A DNA stretch of 21,330 bases from Gemmatimonadota bacterium (GTDB taxonomy: Bacteria; Latescibacterota; UBA2968; UBA8231): assembly GCA_002712305.1 (NCBI GenBank), contig PATE01000033.1, forward strand, positions 1 to 21,330, in the 5' to 3' direction. Position 1 is the first letter of the stretch, and every line of letters starts with the position of its first letter. A model generated the notes under the pieces. The model was not told the DNA's origin. It made no database searches and was given only the letters and a program-made list of their open reading frames with translations. A program made the position numbers and the translations under genes. Shown here piece after piece: positions 1 to 7,695 of the stretch.

Positions 1-246
1 GTCGCCCTCTCCGTGCTGATCGAGCCCACACGCAGTGTGGGCGATCGGATCACGGGATATCTCGACGTAAACGTACGATCGAATACGGAAGCCCTGGGAG
101 ACGAATTGGGCATCGACGTCGGGCCGAATGTGGACATCAACTGGAATCAAACAGCGACCATCAACACCGGCCTCAGTTTCGGTGTGGCAGGTGATGCGAA
201 ACAGGACGATCTCGCGTTCACATTGAGCCTACTGATGGCCTATTGA
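1..246 (+). CDS. C-terminal fragment of a probable outer-membrane beta-barrel protein
   Basis: Partial gene; its 5' end lies left of the window and the open frame runs from base 1 to a TGA at 244-246 (81 codons visible). The visible part shows alternating polar/hydrophobic stretches, and the last strand ends LAFTLSLLMAY. It has a terminal aromatic residue with hydrophobic residues at alternate positions before it, as in the beta-signal recognised by the BAM complex. That suggests an outer-membrane barrel (porin, transporter or similar), but the exact family cannot be told from this fragment. It is followed 37 bp later by a strong hairpin terminator and converges on the acetyltransferase-like gene. 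The barrel assignment is inference from the C-terminal pattern only. Confidence 0.55.
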   Translation, partial: VALSVLIEPTRSVGDRITGYLDVNVRSNTEALGDELGIDVGPNVDINWNQTATINTGLSFGVAGDAKQDDLAFTLSLLMAY

Positions 247-283
247 GTTTACCCTTCTGAGTGCGGTCTCCCCGCCCGGAACG

Positions 284-321
284 AAAAGCCCCCAAGACCA
301 GGATGGTGTTGGGGGCTTTTT
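284..321. terminator. Bidirectional intrinsic terminator between convergent genes
   Basis: A perfect 12-bp inverted repeat (284-295 with 309-320) has AAAAGCCCCCAA on the left arm and its complement ending in TTTT on the right. The interior adds a further ACCA/TGGT pairing (297-300 with 304-307). The right side gives a T tract for the plus-strand gene ending at 246. The A-rich left side gives a T tract for the minus-strand gene ending at 346, so one hairpin can serve both. Confidence 0.9.
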
Positions 322-345
322 GTATGTGGATCGCTCACCAGTTCG

Positions 346-1623
346 TCATTGGCCCACGAACTTCGGTGCCCCGCAGCCGTCGTTGACGACCAGACTTCGC
401 GGCGGAATCTGGGACCGGGATGGAATGAGCAGATCTGTTTCCAGGCGATTCTCGACGATCGTACCGTCTCCGACCTCGACCTCTTCGCCCAGAACAATCT
501 GCCCCGGACGATGATCACCTGATTTCACGGTCCCGATCACGACGGATGCGTTGATCCGGCATCGTGGACCGATATCGACATTGCCATAGATCTCTACACT
601 GGGGCCGATGATGGAGTGATCGCCAATGCCGACGGGTCCGAAGACATCGGCGTCGGTGCCGATAAAGACGTGATCACCGATGCGTGGGTGACGCCGTCGC
701 AGTCTACGGGTGAGTCCCCCGAGGGTGCACGGGAGCAGGTGGCAGCCCGAACCGATGATTCCTGTCTGGCCCGTCGTCAGCCCACGATGGGGATGGTCGA
801 GAAAGTTCGCATCCCCAATCCGGGTCTCGGGGTGGATGTCGGCCTGATAGTAACGACCACCCAATTCGGCGATGGCCCTTGGAATCAGGGGTACGGGCAG
901 GCGGGTCAGACCGTCGATGCCAGGGACCGGGTCACTCTGGGTGAGACTATGGGCGATATCGTGATAGAAAAGCACACGCCAGCCAGGATACGTGCTGGCC
1001 ACCAGCTGCATCTGGTAGTCGAAGACGGAATCGTAGGGAAAGCGGCGCAGATACTCGCGATAAGGATCGGGATCTCGCGAGTCGATGGCCTTGTCGATTT
1101 CGGCTGCGAACTCTGACTCCATGAGACCGGCGTCGTCCACATCGCAAGCGTGGCGCAGGTAGGCATCCCATACGGCCGGATCTTTCAGCGACGCGAAACG
1201 ATTCCACCACGCCCGACGCTTGAGTTGGGGCAGATCGGCGAGGAGGCTGAAGGTTGCCCCCATGGCGCGGTCGTCGAGATCAGCACCGTCATCGACGGCC
1301 AGCAGCGACTGGGCGACCATGGCATACACCTGGTCGACCATCTCACCGATGGCGTCTTCCAGGGAACGACGCCGATCGAGGGGGTCGATATTGTGGGAGC
1401 CCGGAGCCACGCACTCGAGCAGATTGCCCAGAACCGTCTCGAGAATATCTCGATTGACGAATCCCCGTCCCGAGCGCTGCGCCAACACGGCTGGGTTCAC
1501 CGGATCGATGCGCAGCGCAGCGAGTTCTTCCTCTGTGTACTGAGGTGCCAGAAGTCCGAGCAGCTGCGGCAACAACTCTTGCTTGCGCAGGCGATAGGTA
1601 TCGTCGAAAAGACCGGTGGACAC
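346..1623 (-). CDS. Serine O-acetyltransferase-like protein with left-handed beta-helix and long N-terminal domain
   Basis: 425 aa with a GTG start (1621-1623), an AGAGACG stretch upstream and a 37-bp gap after the rhamnose mutarotase gene. Residues ~262-415 form hexapeptide-repeat (left-handed beta-helix) sequence. The core matches serine acetyltransferase (CysE): DIHPETRIG (262-270), catalytic-type Asp276-His277 in FLDH, TLGG (300-303), then RHPRIGD with His312 where CysE has its second catalytic His. CysE transfers acetyl from acetyl-CoA to L-serine, giving O-acetylserine for cysteine synthesis. Residues 1-240 are mostly helical and much longer than in typical CysE (about 270 aa in total). 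The usual C-terminal GVPA-type tail is absent and a long helix continuation with a Pro-rich end is present. No cysK lies nearby. The acyltransferase fold is clear; the acceptor could be another hydroxyl or amino compound. Confidence 0.75.
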   Translation of the reverse strand: MSTGLFDDTYRLRKQELLPQLLGLLAPQYTEEELAALRIDPVNPAVLAQRSGRGFVNRDILETVLGNLLECVAPGSHNIDPLDRRRSLEDAIGEMVDQVYAMVAQSLLAVDDGADLDDRAMGATFSLLADLPQLKRRAWWNRFASLKDPAVWDAYLRHACDVDDAGLMESEFAAEIDKAIDSRDPDPYREYLRRFPYDSVFDYQMQLVASTYPGWRVLFYHDIAHSLTQSDPVPGIDGLTRLPVPLIPRAIAELGGRYYQADIHPETRIGDANFLDHPHRGLTTGQTGIIGSGCHLLPCTLGGLTRRLRRRHPRIGDHVFIGTDADVFGPVGIGDHSIIGPSVEIYGNVDIGPRCRINASVVIGTVKSGDHRPGQIVLGEEVEVGDGTIVENRLETDLLIPSRSQIPPRSLVVNDGCGAPKFVGQ

Positions 1624-1660
1624 GCGACGTCTCTTTGCTCTAGGGATCCGGGTTGGATCA

Positions 1661-1969
1661 CTAGTCCATGTGGAAGGCTTCTTCGAGGTGGACGATGACG
1701 GGTGACGCGTCGGAATTGCATTCCATCAGCGGCTCCATGTAGCGCCACCACTGCTGCATCATATCCTCGTCGGGCAGCGACTCCAGACGCGTAGGATCGT
1801 CGATCTCGAGATAAGCGAACAGGGTGAGACCATCGCGAAAAATGCTGTAGTTGCGGATGCCTTGATCTGTCAGCAACTGCGACAGATTCGGCCAGATTTC
1901 ATCGTGACGACGTTTGTATTCTACTTCGTTGCCTGGCTTCAACTGCATCTTGAATCCGACGCGGGCCAT
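1661..1969 (-). CDS. rhaM: L-rhamnose mutarotase
   Basis: 102 aa, essentially the length of E. coli RhaM (104 aa). The family pattern is clear throughout: FKMQLKPG, YKRRHDEIWP, NYSIF, WWRYM and SPV near the end. Tyr18 and His22 of the YKRRH motif correspond to the catalytic Tyr/His of RhaM. The enzyme interconverts the alpha and beta anomers of L-rhamnose in the cytoplasm and feeds rhamnose isomerase. ATG start at 1967-1969; the ribosome-binding site is weak. It leads a two-gene minus-strand unit with the acetyltransferase-like gene. No rhaA, rhaB or rhaD is in the window, so its role in a rhamnose or other deoxysugar pathway is inferred from the family alone. Related mutarotases acting on other sugars cannot be excluded. 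Confidence 0.9.
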   Translation of the reverse strand: MARVGFKMQLKPGNEVEYKRRHDEIWPNLSQLLTDQGIRNYSIFRDGLTLFAYLEIDDPTRLESLPDEDMMQQWWRYMEPLMECNSDASPVIVHLEEAFHMD

Positions 1970-2009
1970 GGTCTATTTCACTCTGTGATGAAGGGCATTG
2001 CGGCCGTAG

Positions 2010-2038
2010 ACGATACACGTTTCCCCAACTTTCATCAA
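2010..2038 (-). promoter_or_regulatory. Candidate sigma-70 promoter for rhaM and the acetyltransferase-like gene
   Basis: On the minus strand, TTGATG (2038-2033) and TATCGT (2015-2010) are separated by exactly 17 bp and lie about 40 bp upstream of the rhaM ATG, in the 117-bp divergent gap. The match to consensus is moderate and no experimental support is available. Confidence 0.35.
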
Positions 2039-2086
2039 TCGCTATCTTGACCTCTTCCTGTCACCTCAACGACGACGGTTCAACCC

Positions 2087-2875
2087 ATGCATCCCTTCGA
2101 GAGTTTGGTGGTCCCCTCGGGCCAGGTCGGCATTCACTGGTTCGGCCAGAGCAGCTTTGCCCTCAAGAGTTCTGCTGGTGATGTGATCCACATCGACCCC
2201 TACTTCCCCCGCGAGCGACCTGCGGACGGCTTCATTCACGATCGAGCGCCATTGATGGAGGAGTCTCTGAAGGTCGATGGCATTCTGCTGACCCACGATC
2301 ACGGCGATCATACATGCATGGAGTCCATCGACCGGATTCGAGCCACATATCCGGATGTAGTGTACGTGGCTCCCCCGGAGAGTGCTGCCCGTCTTCGTGA
2401 AGGGGGCATCGACGATGCGCTGATCACGGAGGTCACTGCTGGCGACACAGCGACCCTCGGCGGCATGACGGCCCATACGGTGTTTGCCAAACCGCCCGAC
2501 GGTGACCCCGCCAACGACATTGCGAGCCCAGACGTACAGCACCTGGGATATGTCGTCGATGCTGGCGGCATACGGGTCTATGTCTCGGGAGATCCCATCA
2601 ATACTTTTGCCGATCACGAGTCGCTGCTGGCGCCCATTCGCGAGTTGCAGCCGAAGGTCGGATTCCTCACCAATCATCCATCCGAGGGCGAGTTCCCCTT
2701 CTTCGATGGAAGTTCCCGCACCGCCGCAGCCTTGGGACTGAAAGCCGCCGTACCGGCCCACTACGGCTGTTTTGTTTCCCGTGACTACGATCCGACCGAG
2801 TGGGCGGCAAGTCTGCCTGCGAGCGTCGATGCACTGATCATTCCTTACAATCAGTCCGTTCTGTTCGCCGGTTGA
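2087..2875 (+). CDS. UlaG-like metallo-beta-lactamase-fold hydrolase
   Basis: 262 aa. The N-terminus (GIHWFGQSSFALKSS, then HIDPY) is typical of the UlaG/UPF0173 branch of the metallo-beta-lactamase superfamily. The metal-binding signature HxHxDH is intact (His70, His72, Asp74, His75 in THDHGDH). Further ligands are probably the Asp in VSGDP and the His in PAHYG. UlaG itself is an L-ascorbate-6-phosphate lactonase of about 350 aa; this shorter protein is more likely a general metal-dependent hydrolase, perhaps of a sugar lactone or phosphate ester. ATG at 2087 is the only reasonable start but has a poor ribosome-binding site. It is followed 62 bp later by the PrpD-family gene on the same strand, suggesting joint transcription. 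The substrate is unknown. Confidence 0.8.
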   Translation: MHPFESLVVPSGQVGIHWFGQSSFALKSSAGDVIHIDPYFPRERPADGFIHDRAPLMEESLKVDGILLTHDHGDHTCMESIDRIRATYPDVVYVAPPESAARLREGGIDDALITEVTAGDTATLGGMTAHTVFAKPPDGDPANDIASPDVQHLGYVVDAGGIRVYVSGDPINTFADHESLLAPIRELQPKVGFLTNHPSEGEFPFFDGSSRTAAALGLKAAVPAHYGCFVSRDYDPTEWAASLPASVDALIIPYNQSVLFAG

Positions 2876-2937
2876 ATTGCGGAAAACCTTCGTCCCGAGC
2901 GCCCCAACTCCAGCCGTAATAAGGTGAGACGCCTTCG

Positions 2938-4452
2938 ATGACGCTGCACAAGGTCCGTACCCACGCCGAGGGAGATGTTCTGCCTCGGTCCGAGCAGTTG
3001 GCCTGGAAGATGGCAGAGTTGGCCACCGCCGAGCGTCCAGTAGATGACGACGCAGTCACGATGGTGGGCAACCGATTGCTCGACAATGCCGCTGTCGCCC
3101 TCGGCGCGATCAATCGCGATCCCGTGCGGCATGCCCGACTGCTTGCTCTGGGCTACGAGCACCCGCAGCGCCGGGGCGCAGCCCTGTTCGGGTTGCCCTC
3201 TGATCGGACCTTTCATTGTGAGTGGGTGGCGCTGGCCAATGGTGTGGCCGTGCGTGAGTTGGACATGCACGACTGCTACCTGGCGGCTGATTACTCGCAC
3301 CCGGGTGACAATATTCCCGGTGTATTGGCCGCGGCACAGCAACGCCGTTGTGATGGAGCGGCACTGACACGAGGGTTGCTCACCTCCTATGAGATCCAGA
3401 TGGCGTTGGTATCGGGGATCTGCCTGCACGAACACAAGATCGATCACGTGGCCCACCTTGCGCCGGGCGTCGCGGCGGGCGTCGGAACCTTGCTCGGTCT
3501 CGACACGGAGACGGTGTATCAGGCCATTAACCAGTCTGTTCACCTCGCCTGTGCGACGCGGCAGTCCCGCAAGGGTGATATCACGAGTTGGAAGGCATAC
3601 GCTCCGGGGCAGGCGGGCAAGTCGGCGCTGGAGGCAGTTGGTAGAGTGTTGTTGGGTGAACGAGCGCCGTCCCCGATCTACGAGGGACGTGACGCCGTGA
3701 TCGCCCGGATGTTGTCGGGGCCTGAGGCCGAGTACATCGTCCCTCTGCCTGAAAACGGCGAACCCTTGCGAGCCATTCTCGACTCGTACACGAAAGAGCA
3801 CTCTGCCGAATATCAGGCCCAGGCTTTGATCGATATCGGTTTCGCGCTACACGCTCGTGGCCTCGAGCTTGAGGCGATCGAGGACGTACAGATTCGTACC
3901 AGTCATCACACACATCACGTGATCGGCACCGGGGCCAACGATCCACAGAAGATGGACCCCGATGCATCGAGAGAAACCCTCGATCACAGTGTCATGTATA
4001 TCCTCGCCGTCGCCTGGGAAGATGGGACGTGGCACCATGTGGACAGCTATACGTCTGAGAGAGCCCATCGCTCATCGACGGTGAGCCTCTGGCACAAGAT
4101 CCGCACCGAGGAGGTGGCCGAGTGGACCCAGGCCTATCACGATCCAGATTTTCGTGGGAAGAAGTTTGGCGCCGAGGTCGTGGTGACCATGAAGAATGGC
4201 GACCACGTGGTACAGCGGTTGGACAATCCGAATGCTCACTCCCTGGGAGCAAGGCCTTTCACTCGGCCAGAATACGTCGGCAAACTACGATCGATGAGTG
4301 AAGATGTTGCTGAATCTTCCGAGATCGACCGGTTCATCGGCCTCGTCGAACGGCTCGAAGAGTTGAGTGCTGACGAGGTGGCGAGGCTGAACGTCGAAGT
4401 GCCCGCCCATGTCCTGGAGGATGCGACGGCGGATCGAGTGGGAATCCTGTAG
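2938..4452 (+). CDS. MmgE/PrpD family protein (2-methylcitrate dehydratase-like)
   Basis: 504 aa, close to E. coli PrpD (483 aa). The central block around residues 100-131 (NGVAVRELDMHDCYLAADYSHPGDN, shown in parts: NGVAVRELDMHD, then SHPGDN) aligns with the PrpD signature. The following region with KIDHVAHL, the AxNQSVHLAC stretch and SWKAYAPGQAGKSA is also family-typical. PrpD dehydrates 2-methylcitrate in propionate breakdown; relatives include cis-aconitate decarboxylase and enzymes of unknown substrate. No prpB, prpC or acs partner is present, so the substrate is left open. ATG at 2938 is preceded by AAGGTGAG about 11 bp upstream. The gene converges on the short-chain dehydrogenase gene, with stop codons 17 bp apart and no clear terminator between them. 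Confidence 0.85.
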   Translation: MTLHKVRTHAEGDVLPRSEQLAWKMAELATAERPVDDDAVTMVGNRLLDNAAVALGAINRDPVRHARLLALGYEHPQRRGAALFGLPSDRTFHCEWVALANGVAVRELDMHDCYLAADYSHPGDNIPGVLAAAQQRRCDGAALTRGLLTSYEIQMALVSGICLHEHKIDHVAHLAPGVAAGVGTLLGLDTETVYQAINQSVHLACATRQSRKGDITSWKAYAPGQAGKSALEAVGRVLLGERAPSPIYEGRDAVIARMLSGPEAEYIVPLPENGEPLRAILDSYTKEHSAEYQAQALIDIGFALHARGLELEAIEDVQIRTSHHTHHVIGTGANDPQKMDPDASRETLDHSVMYILAVAWEDGTWHHVDSYTSERAHRSSTVSLWHKIRTEEVAEWTQAYHDPDFRGKKFGAEVVVTMKNGDHVVQRLDNPNAHSLGARPFTRPEYVGKLRSMSEDVAESSEIDRFIGLVERLEELSADEVARLNVEVPAHVLEDATADRVGIL

Positions 4453-4469
4453 TAACCAGTCGAACGACT

Positions 4470-5273
4470 TCAACTGCGTCGGTACATGGCCTCCCATGTA
4501 TCGCGGGCCTGCCAACCGAGCAGGCGCCTTGCTTTGTCGACACGGTGTTTACGGTCGGGTGTACCGGCAGCGATGAAGAAAACTTCGTAGGGGTTTTCCA
4601 TGGCCGGTGCACGCAAACCGCACAGCATCGATTCCCCCGTGTCTTCCCAGGACACGGTGAAGGAGCCCACGCCTGTTCCTCGCTGCTCAGGCAGAATCTC
4701 ACGAGGTCGGAATCCACAGAACAGATAGGTGAGGACCTCCAGCCCCTCACGTTCGGCGAACACACGCGTCACCTGGTTTCCGAGGTATTTCGACATGGCA
4801 TACAGGTCGTCCCCCGGATGCAGGGGAACATCGTCGACGACCTCGTGATCATGCCAGTAGTCGGCGTTGTGATTCATTCCTGCGTGAAAAGGGCCGGTGT
4901 GAATCAGTCGTTTCAGACCGCACTCGGCGGCGGCTTTCGCCACATTGTAGGCGCCGATCATATTCACGGTGAATGCCATCTCTGGATGAGGTCGTACGAC
5001 GGTCAGATTGATCGCCGCATCCATCCCCTCACAGGCCTGGCGTACCTGGTCGTAGTCGCGCACGTCCACCACAGTGCACTCGTGCGGCGCCCCCAACACT
5101 TCTGGAAGAGGAGCACGAGCGCTCTGGCGCCGCTCTTCGTCCACCACCTGTTGCAGTGGAATCGCATCGGTGCAGCGGAGCGTGTAGTGGTCCTTGAGCG
5201 AGGCGATGGTCGCCGCCCCAACGGGCCCACCGGCTCCGAAGATGACGACCCGGCCTGATTCGACGGTTGCCAT
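4470..5273 (-). CDS. NAD(P)-dependent epimerase/dehydratase family protein (extended SDR)
   Basis: 267 aa. The Rossmann nucleotide-binding motif GAGGPVG (residues 13-19) and the catalytic YAMSK (Tyr158, Lys162) are both intact, so it is probably an active oxidoreductase or epimerase. The size and the C-terminal arrangement, including KARRLLGW near the end, resemble uronate dehydrogenase and sugar-nucleotide epimerase relatives; the substrate is not readable. ATG at 5271-5273 follows a strong purine-rich site (GAGGGGGG). It is the last gene of the long minus-strand block, 12 bp after its paralogue. A sugar-acid role is suggested by the nearby GarR-like reductase, as inference. Confidence 0.8.
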   Translation of the reverse strand: MATVESGRVVIFGAGGPVGAATIASLKDHYTLRCTDAIPLQQVVDEERRQSARAPLPEVLGAPHECTVVDVRDYDQVRQACEGMDAAINLTVVRPHPEMAFTVNMIGAYNVAKAAAECGLKRLIHTGPFHAGMNHNADYWHDHEVVDDVPLHPGDDLYAMSKYLGNQVTRVFAEREGLEVLTYLFCGFRPREILPEQRGTGVGSFTVSWEDTGESMLCGLRAPAMENPYEVFFIAAGTPDRKHRVDKARRLLGWQARDTWEAMYRRS

Positions 5274-5285
5274 AGATCACCCCCC

Positions 5286-5933
5286 TCAGCGGCCGGCAGG
5301 GGCGAATCGCCCTGCACTTGCAACGTGTTCGATGCTCCACTGATATCCGGCCGAATCCACTTCCCGATAGAGTGCCTTGCGCACGGCGCCGACCACATCA
5401 TCGCCGCTGGTGCCTTCAGCCGCATCGAGATCTCCAAACCGCAGACACAGGCATGCCAGTTTTCCTACGCGTGCCAACTCACGTCCCACCAGTTCGGCCG
5501 TGTAGGGTGCCAGGTGTTGGGCTTCGGCGCGCGGGTTCGGCATCCAGTGCGACCCCACGACGTAGTCTTCCGGATAGTCCGCAAGAAGGGATAGATGGCT
5601 GAGCAGGATGACGCGCCCGATCCCCAGTTCGTGCGCGGCGTTTATCATGCAGTATGTGCCACGGGCCACGACATCGAGGACCTCGTGTTCGGGCCCTTCC
5701 ACAGAACCGGGGTCGTACGGCTGCCCGTGCACGACCACATCCATGTTGGACAGAGCACGTGTCGCAGAGGATGGAACACGCAGGTCGGCGCGGTGGTATG
5801 ACTCGAGTGTGAGACCCAGATCGGATTCAGGCTCTGCAGACAGGCCGATGGGGCGCACCTCATGGTCGTCGCCAAGGTCGCGACACAGCAGGGCCCCGAT
5901 CGGGCGGTCGGCTCCGGTGATGGCGATTTTCAT
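5286..5933 (-). CDS. Short, degenerate SDR/epimerase-like protein
   Basis: 215 aa, clearly of the NAD-dependent epimerase fold (MKIAITGADRPIG at the start, VVVHGQPYDPG, RGTYCMINAAHELG, RVILLSHLS). Two key elements are altered. The TGxxGxxG loop reads TGADRPIG, with Arg10 instead of the middle Gly, and the YxxxK site reads YTAEL (Tyr144, Leu148), so the catalytic lysine is missing. The C-terminal substrate domain is short. It begins 1 bp after nadK and ends 12 bp before the intact SDR, so the two SDRs are almost certainly co-translated. It may be a non-catalytic partner or a binding protein, or may use a different chemistry. There is no frameshift or internal stop, so it is not an obvious pseudogene. 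Confidence 0.7.
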   Translation of the reverse strand: MKIAITGADRPIGALLCRDLGDDHEVRPIGLSAEPESDLGLTLESYHRADLRVPSSATRALSNMDVVVHGQPYDPGSVEGPEHEVLDVVARGTYCMINAAHELGIGRVILLSHLSLLADYPEDYVVGSHWMPNPRAEAQHLAPYTAELVGRELARVGKLACLCLRFGDLDAAEGTSGDDVVGAVRKALYREVDSAGYQWSIEHVASAGRFAPAGR

Positions 5934-5934
5934 A

Positions 5935-6723
5935 TTACCAGGAGAGCTTCGATGTCAGATTGTGATAGAAGTAGCTCTTCTCGAAATAGATGAGACGAGC
6001 CCGCGTGTCTGCCTGTTCGATGTGAAGTTCGTCCCCCGGCGTCAGATCGCCCATGGGACGCCCATCCGACGTGAGTAGAACAGACGGTTCTTTCGTTTCG
6101 GGGGTGATCACGAGCCGAATCTTGGATTCAGGCGTCAGGATCAGCGACCGAGAGGTGAAGTTGTATTCGTTGATGCCATCCAGCACGAGACATCGTACTT
6201 CCGGCATCACGATCGGCGCCCCCGCTGACAACAGAAACCCTGTACTGCCCGTCGGTGTGCCCACAACGACGCCATCGGCGCAGATCGTACGGATTTTCGT
6301 GCCGTCGACGTAAACATCGACAAAGACGAGCCGATTGCTCGTGCGCACCATCACCTCGTTGACGGCACGCAACTGTCCGGCGGGATAACGACACTGCAGC
6401 ACGAGTCGTTCGCTCACCAGGTAGTCGCCGGCGACGAGGCGACTGAGGATCTGATCCAGTTCGGTACGATCACCGGCGGTCAGGAACCCCACGGTCCCGT
6501 AGTTGATCGCCAGAACCGGACTCTCAGGACACAGGTCGAGGGATCGCAGAACCGTGCCGTCTCCCCCCATGGCAACCACGAGATCAAGGTCGGCTGGAAT
6601 AGGTGGATCACCAAGGGCGACCAGTTCAATTCCATGCCGCGCGAAGAGATTCCCTACCTCTTCGAGGGGAAAGTCTTGATCATCGTCGCGGACCAACACG
6701 CCCACGCGGCGCAGGTCGATCAC
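5935..6723 (-). CDS. nadK: NAD kinase
   Basis: Phosphorylates NAD to NADP. The family motifs are all visible: GGDGT (residues 53-57 from the chosen start), INYGTVGFL, the NEVMVR stretch, DGVVVGTPTGST and SDGRP. Length from the chosen GTG (6721-6723) is 262 aa, starting MIDLRRVGVLV as family members do. A second in-frame GTG at 6784-6786 would add 21 Pro-rich residues and overlap garR by 23 bp. I prefer 6723, where GAAGAGAGAG lies just upstream, but cannot settle it. The gene sits between the GarR-like reductase and two SDRs; NADP supply for dehydrogenases would fit, but nadK often lies in mixed housekeeping operons. The usual Ala-Tyr after the PTGST loop is Gly-Phe here. Confidence 0.92.
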   Translation of the reverse strand: MIDLRRVGVLVRDDDQDFPLEEVGNLFARHGIELVALGDPPIPADLDLVVAMGGDGTVLRSLDLCPESPVLAINYGTVGFLTAGDRTELDQILSRLVAGDYLVSERLVLQCRYPAGQLRAVNEVMVRTSNRLVFVDVYVDGTKIRTICADGVVVGTPTGSTGFLLSAGAPIVMPEVRCLVLDGINEYNFTSRSLILTPESKIRLVITPETKEPSVLLTSDGRPMGDLTPGDELHIEQADTRARLIYFEKSYFYHNLTSKLSW

Positions 6724-6763
6724 GGGCTCTCTCTTCGGTGAGTTCGGCGGAAGAAGTGGCGAC

Positions 6764-7678
6764 TCAGCTTGAGGCGCGAGCCTCACAGCCTGCCTGGGCC
6801 TCGTACGCTTTGATCAGCGCCTGTGTTCCCTCGTCCTCGAGGCCCATTCGTTCGACGATATTGAAATACTGATGGGCTAGACTCACGGCAGGGACGGCGA
6901 GTTTCACATCGTTGGCCGCTTGCAGGACCAACTTCAGGTCCTTCTGCTGCAGGCGGACCATGAAGCCCGGCGCGAAGTCTCCCTTGACGATACGTGGCCC
7001 GAGATTGCTCATCTGCCAGGAACCTGCGGCGCCACCACTGATGGCATCAAGGACCTTCTGCACATCGAGATTGGACGCTGCGGCCAGCATAAGCGCCTCT
7101 GCCATGGCCAGATTGGCACCCGCCACGGCGATTTGATTGCACGCCTTCGTCGTCTGCCCCGCACCGTGATCACCGATGAGATTGACATTCTTCCCCATCG
7201 CTTCGAAGACGGGCAGGCAGTGGTCGAAAGCTTCCTGCTTGCCTCCCACCATGATCGACAAGGTGCCATTCACCGCGCCCACATCACCGCCGCTAACGGG
7301 CGCGTCGAGCATACGAATGCCCTTTTCGGACAGTTGCTCGGCGATCTGCTGCGTGACACGGGGCGAGATCGTGCTCATGTCGATGACGGTGGATCCCGAC
7401 GCGGCACTGTGAATCACGCCATCCTCACCCAGGATCACATTCTCTACATCGGGCGTGTCGGTGACGATAGTGATGATGACGTCGCTGCCGACCGCTGCCA
7501 GGGCAGGTGTATCAACTCGATCGGCACCGGCATCAACCACCTCTTGGACACGAGGCCGATCACTTCGATTGTAAACCTTCAGCTTGTAGCCGGCTTTCAT
7601 CAGGTTCAGCGCCATGGGTGCGCCCATGATGCCCAGACCTACGAAACCGATCTGTGTATCACTTGGTGTGGCTGGCAT
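6764..7678 (-). CDS. 2-hydroxy-3-oxopropionate (tartronate semialdehyde) reductase-like dehydrogenase
   Basis: 304 aa, beta-hydroxyacid dehydrogenase family. The dinucleotide motif GLGIMGAPMA is at residues 14-23, the substrate-binding DAPVSGGDVGA starts at 125, and the catalytic Lys178 lies in GQTTKACNQ. Within the family the sequence most resembles GarR/GlxR, which reduces tartronate semialdehyde to D-glycerate in glyoxylate and aldarate catabolism. 3-hydroxyisobutyrate dehydrogenase and gamma-hydroxybutyrate dehydrogenase are near alternatives. ATG at 7676-7678; it starts 17 bp after the ppiD-like gene and is followed by nadK. Two SDRs further downstream may act in the same sugar-acid route, which is inference. 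Confidence 0.85.
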   Translation of the reverse strand: MPATPSDTQIGFVGLGIMGAPMALNLMKAGYKLKVYNRSDRPRVQEVVDAGADRVDTPALAAVGSDVIITIVTDTPDVENVILGEDGVIHSAASGSTVIDMSTISPRVTQQIAEQLSEKGIRMLDAPVSGGDVGAVNGTLSIMVGGKQEAFDHCLPVFEAMGKNVNLIGDHGAGQTTKACNQIAVAGANLAMAEALMLAAASNLDVQKVLDAISGGAAGSWQMSNLGPRIVKGDFAPGFMVRLQQKDLKLVLQAANDVKLAVPAVSLAHQYFNIVERMGLEDEGTQALIKAYEAQAGCEARASS

Positions 7679-7695
7679 ACCGGTTGTCTCTCGGC

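Noticed and set aside
2066-2761. Open frame of 231 codons opposite the metallo-hydrolase gene
   Set aside because: Antisense shadow of a gene with an intact metal-binding motif; no recognisable domain.
2851-3801. Long open frame (316 codons) on the minus strand opposite the PrpD-family gene
   Set aside because: Lies wholly opposite a clearly recognised gene, has no family motifs and is His/Arg/Gln-rich; a by-product of codon bias in G+C-rich DNA.
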